A stretch of DNA of 64,000 bases from Deltaproteobacteria bacterium (GCA_015486075.1 WFSG01000041.1:1-64000); one strand, 5' to 3'; positions 16,632 through 25,380 are shown, numbered from the stretch's first letter. Program-made: numbers and translations. The notes: a model not told the origin generated them from the letters alone.

Positions 16632-19418
16632 ATGGGTTACAAGGATACACTTTGCTTGCCGAGGACCGGCTTTCCCATGAAGGCCAAGCTGGCCGAGAAA
16701 GAACTGGATTTCATCAAGAAGTGGGATGAAATGGGTTTATACAAAATGATTATGGATGCGTCCCAGGGTAGGGACAAGTTCATACTCCATGATGGCCCGC
16801 CCTATGCCAACGGGCACATTCATCTGGGCACTGCTCTTAACAAGATACTGAAAGACATCATTATAAAATCAAGGTTCATGATGGGATATAATAGTTTTTA
16901 CAGGCCCGGGTGGGATTGCCACGGATTACCCATAGAGCACCAAGTGGAGAAGGATATAGGGGGCAAGGAAAACATACGCTCCAAGTCAGAATTACGCAAG
17001 GCCTGCCGTGAATATGCTGGCAAGTATCTCGACATACAAAGGAATGAATTCAAAAGACTTGGCGTGCTCGGCTTGTGGGAAGACCCGTATCGTACTATGA
17101 CCTATGATTACGAGGCCACAATAGTAAGGGAACTTGGGAGGTTCATAGAACAGGGTTCAATGTACAAAGCAAGGAAACCTGTTTACTGGTGTGCCAGTTG
17201 CAAGACCGCCCTTGCCGAGGCAGAGGTGGAATACCATGACCAGGTGGCGCCCTCCATATTTGTAAAATTCAAGATAATCTCAGGTATGAAGGATAAGATA
17301 CAAGGACTTTCCACCGATGGCGACGTCTACATAGTGATATGGACAACCACACCATGGACCATCCCTGCCAATCTTGCCATTGCAGTTCATCCAGACGTGG
17401 AGTACTCGGTAGTGAAGACGGATAAGTTTGGTATTCTCATCGTTGCAAGTGATCTTGTAACTTCTGTCATGGAGAAGATCGGCTCAGCAGATTACACAAC
17501 GCTTGCGGCTGTAAGCGGGCGTTCGTTGGAAGGACTAAAGACCATGCATCCTCTCTACGAGAGAGAGTCCGTGGTTATACTTGCACCTTTCGTAACCCTG
17601 GATGCTGGTACAGGTTGTGTACACATTGCACCTGGCCACGGTGAAGAGGACTATGACATAGGGAGGCAATATGGCCTTGAGGTATATTCGCCCGTTGATG
17701 ACGATGGAAGATTTACGGACGATGTGGAGGGCTTTGCCGGAAAGTTCGTCTTTGATGCAAACGAGGCTGTAATTGATGCACTGAGCGAAAAAGGTGCTTT
17801 ACTAAAGTCCGAGGATTATGAACACTCATACCCATACTGCTGGAGGTGCAAGAACCCCATTATATTTAGGTCCACTAACCAGTGGTTTATCTCCATGGAG
17901 CAAAACAACCTGAGGCAGAGAGCTCTTGAGGCAATAGACAGGGTAAACTGGATACCTTCCTGGGGTAGGGATAGAATATATTCCATGGTGGAGAACAGGC
18001 CTGACTGGTGCATATCAAGACAGAGGGCATGGGGTGTGCCCATTCCTGTGTTTTACTGCAAGACCTGTGGAGAGCAGATAGCATCCAGGGAGATTGCAGA
18101 GCATGTGGCCGCTATATTTGAGACAGAAGGAGCAGATGCATGGTTTAACAGGAGTGAGAAGGAACTCCTGCCCGAGGGTACCAGGTGTCCCAAGTGTTCA
18201 AGCGAAGAGTTCATAAAAGAAGAGGATATAGTTGATGTCTGGTTTGATTCGGGCGTGAGTTATGCGGCTGTGTGCGAAAAGGATCCCAGGCTGGGTGTGC
18301 CCGTGGATATGTACCTAGAAGGTTCTGACCAGCACAGAGGATGGTTCCAGAGTACATTGCTCGCTTCGGTAGGTACAAGGGGTAACGCGCCGTATCTCTC
18401 CGTACTTACCCATGGCTTTGTGGTCGATGGAGAGGGGAAGAAAATGTCCAAGTCAGTAGGTAATGTCATATTTCCCCAGGATATAATAAACAAGTACGGG
18501 GCAGAGATACTGAGGCTATGGGTAAGTGCACAGGATTATACTACAGATATCAGGATATCTAAGGAGATCATAGATAGGCTGGTAGAGACCTACAGAAGGA
18601 TAAGGAATACATCAAGGTTCATGCTAGGTAATCTCTATGACTTTGATCCTGACAATAACATGGTTGAATACAAGGATATGCTCGAGATGGACAGGTTTGC
18701 ACTTCACCGGTCTCAGGAACTACTTGGAAGGGTAAGGAAGGCATACGAGGATTACGAACCGCATACCATTTATCAACTTATACATAATTTCTGCGTGGTA
18801 GATATGAGTTCCTTCTACCTGGATGTGCTGAAGGACAGGCTGTATATCTACAGGCCAGATTCTCTTCCCAGGAGATCAGCACAGAGTGCTATCTTCAGGA
18901 TACTAATGGATCTTACCAGAATGATAGCACCGATACTATCCTTCACCTCCGAGGAGATATGGTCCCATATGCCTAGTTTTGAAGGAAAGGAGCGAAGTGT
19001 TCACCTAACTCGACTACCAGAGATTGACCTAGGGCTTATGGATGATGCCCTCAAGGCGAAGTGGGAGAGGATTCTTTCCCTAAGGAGAGAGGTGGCAAGA
19101 TCAATGGAAGCGGCAAGAAGAGATGGCATAATAGGCCATTCACTGGATGCAAGAGTCAGACTGTTTGCAGATGGCAAGACCTTTGATTTCATAAAACAGG
19201 TTAAAGAATTCCTCCAGGAGGTATTTATTGTATCCTCGGTGGAGGTTGCAAGGGATTCCTTCCCTGGTGAACAGGAAGGTGATTTTTCTGGACTTAGGAT
19301 AGAGATAGATAGGGCAAAGGGAAAGAAGTGCAGCAGGTGCTGGCATTACAGCGAGGAGATTGGCCGCAGCGAGAGGTACCCGGACATATGTCCAAGGTGC
19401 GAAGAACAGCTTTTATGA
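16632..19418 (+). CDS. ileS: Isoleucyl-tRNA synthetase
   Basis: This class I synthetase of about 928 residues charges tRNA-Ile. The HIGH motif is NGHIHLG (about 60-66), the KMSKS motif KKMSKSVGN is near 603, and the editing domain contains TTTPWTIPANLAIAV and GTGCVHIAPGHGEEDY. The C-terminus has a CxxC...CxxC zinc finger (CSRCWHYSEEIG and CPRCEEQ), as in bacterial type IleRS. Two adjacent ATGs exist. The second (16632) is better spaced from AGGAGG, the first (16629) cannot be excluded. The stop codon overlaps the lspA start, an ileS-lspA pairing common in bacteria. Confidence 0.97.
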   Translation: MGYKDTLCLPRTGFPMKAKLAEKELDFIKKWDEMGLYKMIMDASQGRDKFILHDGPPYANGHIHLGTALNKILKDIIIKSRFMMGYNSFYRPGWDCHGLPIEHQVEKDIGGKENIRSKSELRKACREYAGKYLDIQRNEFKRLGVLGLWEDPYRTMTYDYEATIVRELGRFIEQGSMYKARKPVYWCASCKTALAEAEVEYHDQVAPSIFVKFKIISGMKDKIQGLSTDGDVYIVIWTTTPWTIPANLAIAVHPDVEYSVVKTDKFGILIVASDLVTSVMEKIGSADYTTLAAVSGRSLEGLKTMHPLYERESVVILAPFVTLDAGTGCVHIAPGHGEEDYDIGRQYGLEVYSPVDDDGRFTDDVEGFAGKFVFDANEAVIDALSEKGALLKSEDYEHSYPYCWRCKNPIIFRSTNQWFISMEQNNLRQRALEAIDRVNWIPSWGRDRIYSMVENRPDWCISRQRAWGVPIPVFYCKTCGEQIASREIAEHVAAIFETEGADAWFNRSEKELLPEGTRCPKCSSEEFIKEEDIVDVWFDSGVSYAAVCEKDPRLGVPVDMYLEGSDQHRGWFQSTLLASVGTRGNAPYLSVLTHGFVVDGEGKKMSKSVGNVIFPQDIINKYGAEILRLWVSAQDYTTDIRISKEIIDRLVETYRRIRNTSRFMLGNLYDFDPDNNMVEYKDMLEMDRFALHRSQELLGRVRKAYEDYEPHTIYQLIHNFCVVDMSSFYLDVLKDRLYIYRPDSLPRRSAQSAIFRILMDLTRMIAPILSFTSEEIWSHMPSFEGKERSVHLTRLPEIDLGLMDDALKAKWERILSLRREVARSMEAARRDGIIGHSLDARVRLFADGKTFDFIKQVKEFLQEVFIVSSVEVARDSFPGEQEGDFSGLRIEIDRAKGKKCSRCWHYSEEIGRSERYPDICPRCEEQLL

Positions 19419-19906
19419 ATAACTGGTCTGCATGGCTGATCCTTTTTGTTGTTCCTCTATATGTGCTTGACCAGCTGACAAAGTGGCTCGTGTACACGAG
19501 CCTACCAGTGGGGCGTGGGGTAGTGATAGTGCCTGGCTTTTTTGAGATTATACACGTGAGAAACACGGGTGCTGCTTTTGGTATTCTGCAGGGGCTTCCT
19601 CCCTCGTGGAGGACCATATTCTTCCTTATGGTCACAATAGGTGCATGCTATGTGATAGGCCTTGTGTTGATAAGGCAGGGTACCGGGGATGCTTTTCTAA
19701 AGGCGATGTTCTATCTCGTCATTGCAGGTGCTTTGGGCAATCTAACGGACAGGCTCAGGTTCAAAGAGGTGATTGACTTTTTAAATTTCCATGTGGGCAC
19801 CTTGTCGTGGCCCACGTTCAACATGGCAGACACGTACATATCGATTGCCATTGTGGGGATATTCATCAAAACCTTTGTGAAGGGCGAAAAGGGCCAGTCT
19901 CAGTAA
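19415..19906 (+). CDS. lspA: Lipoprotein signal peptidase II
   Basis: This 163-residue inner-membrane aspartic protease removes the signal peptide from prolipoproteins. It has four hydrophobic helices, the conserved RNTGAAFGIL segment (about 49-58), and both catalytic aspartates, in GNLTDR (Asp 112) and FNMADTYIS (Asp 139). The start at 19415 overlaps the ileS stop (ATGA). A longer frame opening within ileS is not needed. Its last 41 bases overlap the 3' end of the convergent HPt-CheW gene. The window encodes several lipoproteins that would be its substrates. Confidence 0.95.
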   Translation: MNNWSAWLILFVVPLYVLDQLTKWLVYTSLPVGRGVVIVPGFFEIIHVRNTGAAFGILQGLPPSWRTIFFLMVTIGACYVIGLVLIRQGTGDAFLKAMFYLVIAGALGNLTDRLRFKEVIDFLNFHVGTLSWPTFNMADTYISIAIVGIFIKTFVKGEKGQSQ

Positions 19907-21269
19907 CAGCTGACGTATCTTTAACTATCCATTCTTCTGGCTGTATGAGGGATTCAGCGTCCAGCAGTATAACCATCTGGTCCTGCTCGTCTCTGTAAAC
20001 GCCTTCGATGAATTCAGTTGGTATGCTGTTTGGGAACGCGGGTGTCTGCTGTACATTGGCTCGGTTTATAACAAGAATGTCTAGGACCTTGTCTACAACC
20101 ATACCTATGGTACGCCCCTGGGTCCTTGTTATAAGAAATACCGTAAACTGGTTATAGGGTTTTTGTTCAAGTCCGAACTTAAGCCTCATGTCTATAACAG
20201 GTATAATATCGCCCCTAAGGTTGATAACTCCTTTAACGAAATCAGGTACATTGGGTAAAAGGCTTATATCCTGAGGACCGATTATCTCCTCTATCATGTA
20301 TATAGGTATTGCGTATACCTCTTCACCTAGTAGGAATGTAATAAACTCCATGTAGCCTTCGTGGCTTCTCTCCTCCTCCTTGCGGGGGGAATCTCCAGTG
20401 TTGCCCTCGACCTCGTGATGGTGTTCCAGGTTATGGGCTGCATCTCGTTCGTCTCTGGATACAGCTGGATTGGAGTCTTCTTGGCCATGGTATTCTACAT
20501 CCGTAGAGGCCTTATCCAAATGGTAATCCATATCTTCCCGGGTTATTTCAGCTACTAAGCCCTGGTCCATACCAAGGGCATTGGGTAGGAGATCCTTTTC
20601 TATTATGGATGAAAAGAGCATGTGAACAACCAGAGATTCATCTGTCACCTCATCCAGATCAACGAAGCAATCCATAATATCTCCAAGTTTTTCCATCTCA
20701 TCTATTAGTTCCAGTGGAGATCTTCCTTTGTTCTCACATGCATTCTTCATGTCCAATGTGATGTGGTAAAGATTGCCCCTATCAAGTGCAGCTTCTATTG
20801 TCTTTCTATCGAGGTCAAAGACGGATATATCATTGCTGCTAAGCCTGTCCATGGTCTTGTGCTGAGGTTTCTTTTCAGGGGAATGTGTGCTGTCTAGTAT
20901 TGCCTGTAGTTTCTCTAGATGAGGTCTTATATCCAGATTGTTACTTGACATAATATCATCGAACATGGTCTTTAACATGTCTGAAGCGTCTAGCAGGGCT
21001 GACATCACCTCATTATCGGGAATTATTTCTCCATTCCTGATCAGGTTTAGGACATCTTCCATCCTGTGCGCTAGATTGCCTATGTTGTGGAAATCCAGAA
21101 ACTTGGCACTTCCTTTTATGGAATGGGCCGCACGGAAGACCCGGTTAACAACCTCCTGTTCTATGTTTTCCCTGTCAGCCTCTATCTTGATCAGGTCTTC
21201 TTCTATATCGGCCAGGTGTTCGCTGGCCTCGGTGACAAATTCCTGTATGAGATCGTTGAATTCACCCAA
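19866..21269 (-). CDS. HPt-CheW chemotaxis-like protein lacking a kinase domain
   Basis: This 467-residue protein joins an N-terminal HPt domain (about 1-105, phosphorylatable His near 49 in RAAHSIKGSAKFL), a CheA P2-like module (about 150-240, with SPLELIDEMEKLGDIMDC), a charged linker, and a C-terminal CheW domain (about 304-445, containing GVINLRGDIIPVIDMRLKFG). The dimerisation and ATPase domains of CheA are absent, so it cannot phosphorylate itself. It could dock into a chemoreceptor array through CheW and act as a phosphate acceptor or sink. The start is TTG at 21269 behind GGAGA. No other chemotaxis gene is in the window. Confidence 0.85.
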   Translation of the reverse strand: MGEFNDLIQEFVTEASEHLADIEEDLIKIEADRENIEQEVVNRVFRAAHSIKGSAKFLDFHNIGNLAHRMEDVLNLIRNGEIIPDNEVMSALLDASDMLKTMFDDIMSSNNLDIRPHLEKLQAILDSTHSPEKKPQHKTMDRLSSNDISVFDLDRKTIEAALDRGNLYHITLDMKNACENKGRSPLELIDEMEKLGDIMDCFVDLDEVTDESLVVHMLFSSIIEKDLLPNALGMDQGLVAEITREDMDYHLDKASTDVEYHGQEDSNPAVSRDERDAAHNLEHHHEVEGNTGDSPRKEEERSHEGYMEFITFLLGEEVYAIPIYMIEEIIGPQDISLLPNVPDFVKGVINLRGDIIPVIDMRLKFGLEQKPYNQFTVFLITRTQGRTIGMVVDKVLDILVINRANVQQTPAFPNSIPTEFIEGVYRDEQDQMVILLDAESLIQPEEWIVKDTSAVTETGPFRPSQRF

Positions 21270-21404
21270 GGTCTTAGTCTCCGTATGTTGTAAAGGGTAT
21301 TACACTTAGATTGTATCGGCACGAAGATGTAATAAACTTTAAAGTATATTGACAAATTGTATCCTAGGCAGGTATATGCGTTGTACTTACTATTAAGGAG
21401 GCGC

Positions 21405-21839
21405 ATGCCAGTGCGTTATTTCAGGTCTTTTCTGGTAATCGGGGTGTTTACTGTATTTCTAGGATTATTCGGGTGCAGCTCTGGTATAAACAAGGCAGAG
21501 GGCGTAACCATTGGTACACCCATTGAGGTGAGCCAGGTACACGAGGGTCTCCAAGAGAACATAGGCCTCTCGGGCTTTATCTTCGGCACGTTTCTACTCT
21601 TGAATGCCTATGTGGTTATAATAGCAAGCTGTATTCTACTCATAATAAAGGACAGCACGGCAAAAAAGGTCTTGGACGGGTTAAACATGGTCTTACAATT
21701 AACTGGATCTTCAGGTGACAAAGGCCTCCCTTCTTTTGTAGTTGTCTTGGCAGAACATGATACCAGGCAACTCTACGGCACTATCGGCCTAACCGCTGGC
21801 CTATTGCTTGCTTATCTAGGTGCATGGATTGCACTTTAG
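21405..21839 (+). CDS. Small lipoprotein with two membrane segments, unknown
   Basis: This 144-residue protein begins MPVRYFRSFLVIGVFTVFLG and has a lipobox LGLFGC (Cys about 22). A polar segment follows, then a long hydrophobic helix (about 50-75) ending IIKDSTAKK, and a final hydrophobic helix (about 124-144). An AAGGAGG site is five bases before the ATG, so an upstream in-frame start at 21357 is not used here. I do not recognise the family. Topology suggests an envelope-anchored protein with a short cytoplasmic loop. It lies between two minus-strand genes as a single-gene unit. Confidence 0.7.
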   Translation: MPVRYFRSFLVIGVFTVFLGLFGCSSGINKAEGVTIGTPIEVSQVHEGLQENIGLSGFIFGTFLLLNAYVVIIASCILLIIKDSTAKKVLDGLNMVLQLTGSSGDKGLPSFVVVLAEHDTRQLYGTIGLTAGLLLAYLGAWIAL

Positions 21840-21881
21840 CCCCTGGTGCGCTGTTAATTAAGCAATTGATTATAAGGATAT

Positions 21882-22184
21882 TCAGTCAATACTTTTGACT
21901 ATGGTAGAGTAGATCTTATTGTTCAGAGTATTATTAAACTCAGCACCTAGTTCTGTATCCTTTTGCCAGCGCACCTTTATACCTTTATCAGAAGGAATCT
22001 TTCCAATTCGGATGGTCATGTTTCTAGAGATGAACTTGGCGTCCCTTAGGTTATTAAACCTTATCCTTATTCCATCCTTTGAGATGTTAAGGGCAGTTGC
22101 ATTTGCCCAGGTACCTTTACCCTTTGATATCTTAACGGGAACAGGCATATGAACCCTGACGAACCTGCGTTTCTCATCTTTCAT
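21882..22184 (-). CDS. PilZ-domain protein (c-di-GMP binding)
   Basis: This 100-residue protein is a single PilZ domain. The N-terminal KRRFVRV matches the RxxxR c-di-GMP motif, and ALNISKDGIRIRF matches the (D/N)xSxxG motif, followed by the beta-barrel with GAEFNN at the end. Single PilZ proteins bind cyclic di-GMP and control motility, adhesion or polysaccharide partners. The partner is unknown. A strong GGAGGGG site precedes the ATG. It is divergent from pcm. Confidence 0.88.
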   Translation of the reverse strand: MKDEKRRFVRVHMPVPVKISKGKGTWANATALNISKDGIRIRFNNLRDAKFISRNMTIRIGKIPSDKGIKVRWQKDTELGAEFNNTLNNKIYSTIVKSID

Positions 22185-22314
22185 AAGCCCCCCTCCTGTC
22201 TAAAATATATTCCATTTAAGGTATATGTCAAGTCGGGTAGGACTTTGCCCTAGATACGGGGTTTTGGGGCCACGGGTTACAGTTGCTCCACCGTCTTTTT
22301 CTTCCTTCAGATGG

Positions 22315-22343
22315 TTGATATTATAGATATATAATTGTATAGA
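22315..22343 (+). promoter_or_regulatory. Candidate pcm promoter
   Basis: TTGATA (22315-22320), a 17-base spacer, then TATAGA (22338-22343), in an A-T rich stretch of the 259-base divergent gap between the PilZ gene and pcm. The resulting leader would be about 95 bases. No riboswitch fold, including c-di-GMP type, was recognised in that leader. Confidence 0.4.
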
Positions 22344-22443
22344 TACGAAGATGATGTTTATTTGTAATGTTATGGGGTTTGATGTATTACATGAAAATCC
22401 TTGAAAAATCCAGCCATGAGAGTAAGGGGGCTTTACACTAGGT

Positions 22444-23085
22444 ATGGATCCGTACATTGCAAGAAAGGCCATGATTGATGAACAAATAATTGCACGCGGC
22501 ATAATGGATCAGAGGATCATAAACGCATTCCTCGAGGTCCCTAGGCATAAGTTTGTTGATGAGCACCTCAAGTACAAGGCATACGAAGATTATCCCCTAC
22601 CCATAGGGTATGGCCAGACCATATCCCAACCATACATAGTGGCGCTTATGACACAGGCCCTTAATCCTGGTCCCAAGGACAAGGTCCTGGAAATAGGCAC
22701 GGGTTCAGGTTATCAGGCAGCCATACTTTCCAGGCTGTGCTCTGACGTGTATACCGTGGAACGGTTGGCACCACTTGCATCAAGGGCAAGAAAGATCCTG
22801 GATGAAATCGGTTATTTTAACGTCCATATAACCATTGGTGATGGCACAGAGGGGCTTGAGGAATATGGACCGTACGATGGTATCATAGTTACGGCCGGGG
22901 CACCCAGCGTTCCCAAGACACTGGTGGAACAACTCAAGCCCGGGGCAAGGCTTATCATACCTATTGGGGGAGAGAACTCTCAGGATCTTAAGCGCATAGT
23001 AAAAACAGATAAGGGTTTTGAGGAAGAGTCCCTAGGTGGTTGTAGATTCGTAAAGCTTGTTGGTAAACGTGGATGGAGCGTGTGA
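22444..23085 (+). CDS. pcm: Protein-L-isoaspartate O-methyltransferase
   Basis: This 213-residue SAM-dependent methyltransferase repairs isoaspartyl damage in proteins. It shows the family N-terminus ([27 protein letters not shown]), the SAM motif [16 protein letters not shown] (about 80-95), and GDGTEGL followed by [14 protein letters not shown]. Length is normal. It stands alone here. In many bacteria pcm adjoins surE or rpoS, but neither is present. It converges on hisH with a 19-base gap inside an inverted repeat. Confidence 0.95.
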   Translation: MDPYIARKAMIDEQIIARGIMDQRIINAFLEVPRHKFVDEHLKYKAYEDYPLPIGYGQTISQPYIVALMTQALNPGPKDKVLEIGTGSGYQAAILSRLCSDVYTVERLAPLASRARKILDEIGYFNVHITIGDGTEGLEEYGPYDGIIVTAGAPSVPKTLVEQLKPGARLIIPIGGENSQDLKRIVKTDKGFEEESLGGCRFVKLVGKRGWSV

Positions 23086-23106
23086 AATAGGTGCACCATC
23101 CACGTT
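23066..23106. repeat. Inverted repeat at the pcm/hisH convergent junction
   Basis: AACGTGGATGG (23066-23076) and CCATCCACGTT (23096-23106) are a perfect 11-base inverted repeat with a 19-base loop. It covers the last codons of pcm and the hisH stop codon. It is placed where a bidirectional terminator is expected, though neither side has a long T-run. Confidence 0.5.
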
Positions 23107-23716
23107 ATTCCATGCCGTCCCATTTGCTGAAGTTATAAAGGATCTTCAGGCCTTCTTTCCCGCTCTTTTCAGGGTGAAACTGTGTTGCCACGATATTGCC
23201 GTTTGCAATTACAGAGGCAAACGTTATTCCATAATCTGTTCTTGCCACCACTGATTTATTATCTTGGGTTTCAGGGTAGAAGGAATGGACAAAGTAAAAC
23301 TGTGCCCTTCCATCTATGCCTTTGAATACAGGGTGCATTCTGAGTAGTTCTATGTTATTCCATCCCATATGTGGAATCTTGAGACCTAGGTTAGGGAACC
23401 TTCTTGCCTTACCCTTTATAAGACCGAGGCACTCTGTGTTTCCTTCTTCACTTTCATCCAGTATTATTTGTGTACCAAGACAGATACCGAGGAAAGGCGT
23501 TCCCCTTTTCACCACTTCTAGGAGTATATTATCAAGGCCCTTTTCTTTTATTATCTGCATGGCCTTCCCTGCAGCACCCACGCCCGGGAATATAACCCTA
23601 TCTGCCCCAAGTATCTCATCGTGCTTGTCTGTGATCTTTGACACCAAGCCCAGGTGGCTAAGTGCCCTTGATACTGAAGTGAGGTTCCCTGCCTCGTAAT
23701 TAACAATGGCTATCAT
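23105..23716 (-). CDS. hisH: Imidazole glycerol phosphate synthase glutaminase subunit
   Basis: This 203-residue class I glutamine amidotransferase supplies ammonia to HisF in histidine synthesis. The oxyanion strand GVGAAG (about 45-50), nucleophile Cys in FLGICLGTQIIL (about 79), and the C-terminal His-Pro-Glu of TQFHPEKSG are present. It begins MIAIVNYEAGNLTSVSRAL, typical of HisH. No other his gene is in the window, so it is separated from its partner hisF. Some HisH-like proteins work with non-histidine synthases, so the assignment rests on motifs. Confidence 0.9.
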   Translation of the reverse strand: MIAIVNYEAGNLTSVSRALSHLGLVSKITDKHDEILGADRVIFPGVGAAGKAMQIIKEKGLDNILLEVVKRGTPFLGICLGTQIILDESEEGNTECLGLIKGKARRFPNLGLKIPHMGWNNIELLRMHPVFKGIDGRAQFYFVHSFYPETQDNKSVVARTDYGITFASVIANGNIVATQFHPEKSGKEGLKILYNFSKWDGME

Positions 23717-23761
23717 TCAACGCTATTCCTTTCTATTTTCTTGTGAAATGAATCAAGAAAC

Positions 23762-24043
23762 TTATATTGCAAGGATCTCTTCAATAGTAAGGTCTTCCAC
23801 CTTGGACGGGTCTATTCCCTTTATCCTTGCTGCGAGCTCCTTTGTAGACATCTCGGGTGCAAACTTTACTATCTTCCAGCCGTTATCTTTGAGCCAGTTG
23901 TAAAATCTCCATGCATAGCAGTCTTTGCAGTACTCTGCCTTTTTACTCATGTATTCCTCGCCCTGTAGTCCTTCGAGTGCCTTGTGATGGGCACAGTTGA
24001 TTGCCATGCAAAAGGTCCCTGATTCATAGGTCTTTTCTTTCAT
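23762..24043 (-). CDS. Small Cys-rich protein, unknown
   Basis: This 93-residue protein has a Cys at 12 and 17 (FCMAINCAHH), two adjacent histidines, and a CKDCYAWRFYNWL segment near 39, a set of residues that could bind zinc or an iron-sulfur cluster. The C-terminal half (about 60-93) is a small acidic helical domain. A GGAGGTG site precedes the ATG. I recognise no named family. It sits 45 bases upstream of hisH on the same strand, and the two may be cotranscribed. Confidence 0.7.
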   Translation of the reverse strand: MKEKTYESGTFCMAINCAHHKALEGLQGEEYMSKKAEYCKDCYAWRFYNWLKDNGWKIVKFAPEMSTKELAARIKGIDPSKVEDLTIEEILAI

Positions 24044-24181
24044 GTAACACCTCCATGATCTATTATTAATATTACCAAATCTGATGTCTCTAGCCTTATC
24101 TCCTGGAAGTGGTTACGGTCTTATATATCCTACCATATTCTAGCTCAAGTTTGGCCTGTCAAGCCCGAGGATAGTAGTACC

Positions 24182-24946
24182 TTAGCCCAGTTCCCACCTA
24201 GGTTCTCTCTTTTCCAGGAATGCCATGGCACCTTCAAATGCGTCCTTAGAGTTTATTATCTCCTCGAATTTCTTTGCACTGTACTCGTAGCCACCTAGGC
24301 CCCTGTTTATTGCCTCCTTCGTCATCCTTACAGCTATTGGCCCGGCCTTTCTTATCTTATGGGCCATCTCTAAGCATGCTTCCATGAGCCTCTCGTGCTC
24401 TACCACGTGATTAACCAGGCCGATCCTGAGTGCCTCATGTGCCGATATCCTATCGCATGTCATGATTAGCTCCTTGGCCTTTGCCCTTCCTATCTCCTCT
24501 GCGAGCCTTATTATGGCGTAGGGACAGGTTACTCCCCTTATTGGGCCTATGAAACCGAATTCAGCCCTGTTAGATGCAATTATAATATCGCACATGAGTG
24601 CGAGTTCAGCACCATGGCCCAGTGCATAGCCATCTACTGCAGCAATGGTAGGCTTGGGACAATCGATCAATTTTATCATGGGTGATTTGCCTGAGTCCGG
24701 ATTGAATTCCTCTCTTATCATGGTAATTGCCTTCATGGGATCGCTGAAATCTGCGCCTGAAGAGAATATTCCGCCAGTACCAGTTATTATTATAAATCTT
24801 ATTGCCCTGTCCTTTTCTGCATTGTCTATGGCTTTACCCAGCTCCTGGGTGAGTTCTAGAGATATTGCATTTTTCTTGTTCGGACGGTTCAACCTTATAA
24901 TCGCCACATCTCCGTCTTTCTCAAAGAGGATGTTCTCAAATGACAT
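24182..24946 (-). CDS. Crotonase-fold enoyl-CoA hydratase/isomerase family protein
   Basis: This 254-residue crotonase-fold protein has the CoA-binding GTGGIFSSGADF oxyanion segment and DGYALGHGAELALMCDIIIAS. Of the two glutamates of rat enoyl-CoA hydratase, the one equivalent to Glu144 is kept (Glu 114). The position twenty residues later, equivalent to Glu164, is Gly (134, in FGFIGPIRG). It is therefore probably not a simple hydratase. Isomerase, hydrolase or other crotonase chemistry is possible. An AAAGGAGGT site precedes the ATG. No other beta-oxidation gene is adjacent. Confidence 0.85.
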   Translation of the reverse strand: MSFENILFEKDGDVAIIRLNRPNKKNAISLELTQELGKAIDNAEKDRAIRFIIITGTGGIFSSGADFSDPMKAITMIREEFNPDSGKSPMIKLIDCPKPTIAAVDGYALGHGAELALMCDIIIASNRAEFGFIGPIRGVTCPYAIIRLAEEIGRAKAKELIMTCDRISAHEALRIGLVNHVVEHERLMEACLEMAHKIRKAGPIAVRMTKEAINRGLGGYEYSAKKFEEIINSKDAFEGAMAFLEKREPRWELG

Positions 24947-25088
24947 TGACTTAGACCTCCTTTATATCTTTATCCATGGTTGTCTCTGGATAAATAATGG
25001 GTTATGACGAAAATATAACATATGAATTGGTTTTAGCCTAGACTCTGTTACCAGTCAAATGGAAAGGAAAACATAATAAATAGATGTG

Positions 25089-25117
25089 TTGACATGGGCC
25101 AGGCCTGTCACTACATG
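25089..25117 (+). promoter_or_regulatory. Candidate promoter/operator before the FmdB-type gene
   Basis: TTGACA (25089-25094), 17 bases, then TACATG (25112-25117). TGACA and an inverted TGTCA (25106-25110) form a symmetric element across the spacer. It lies 48 bases before the small zinc-ribbon ORF and is the only candidate promoter noticed in the 218-base gap. Confidence 0.35.
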
Positions 25118-25164
25118 AAACCTGCCACAAGATAGATAATAAAAAAGATGTATCTTTGGGGAAC

Positions 25165-25320
25165 ATGCCCATATACGAGTACAGGTGTGATGAATGCAAA
25201 GAGGATTTTGAGGCCCTTGTGTCGTTCAGTTCTGGCGAGGAAGTGACCTGCCCATTCTGCGGGAGTAATAATACAGAGAAGAAAATGCCTGTTTTCACCT
25301 CTGATACATGTAGTGGATAG
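25165..25320 (+). CDS. FmdB-family zinc-ribbon protein
   Basis: This 51-residue protein begins MPIYEYRCDECKEDFEALVS, the family hallmark, followed by VTCPFCGSNNTEKKMPVF. The two CxxC pairs form a zinc ribbon. FmdB/regulatory zinc-ribbon proteins are widespread in anaerobes and may be transcription-linked, but their role is not established. It is a single-gene plus-strand unit between minus-strand genes. Confidence 0.88.
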   Translation: MPIYEYRCDECKEDFEALVSFSSGEEVTCPFCGSNNTEKKMPVFTSDTCSG

Positions 25321-25380
25321 CGCACGAGCTCAGGTTGATTTACCTGAGCAGCATGATCTTGTGCTTGGTCGGGGTATTCA

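Noticed and set aside
22185-22443. Possible c-di-GMP riboswitch between the PilZ gene and pcm
   Set aside because: I looked because of the PilZ neighbour, but found no GEMM-type conserved core or paired helices. The stretch looks like ordinary A-T rich promoter DNA.
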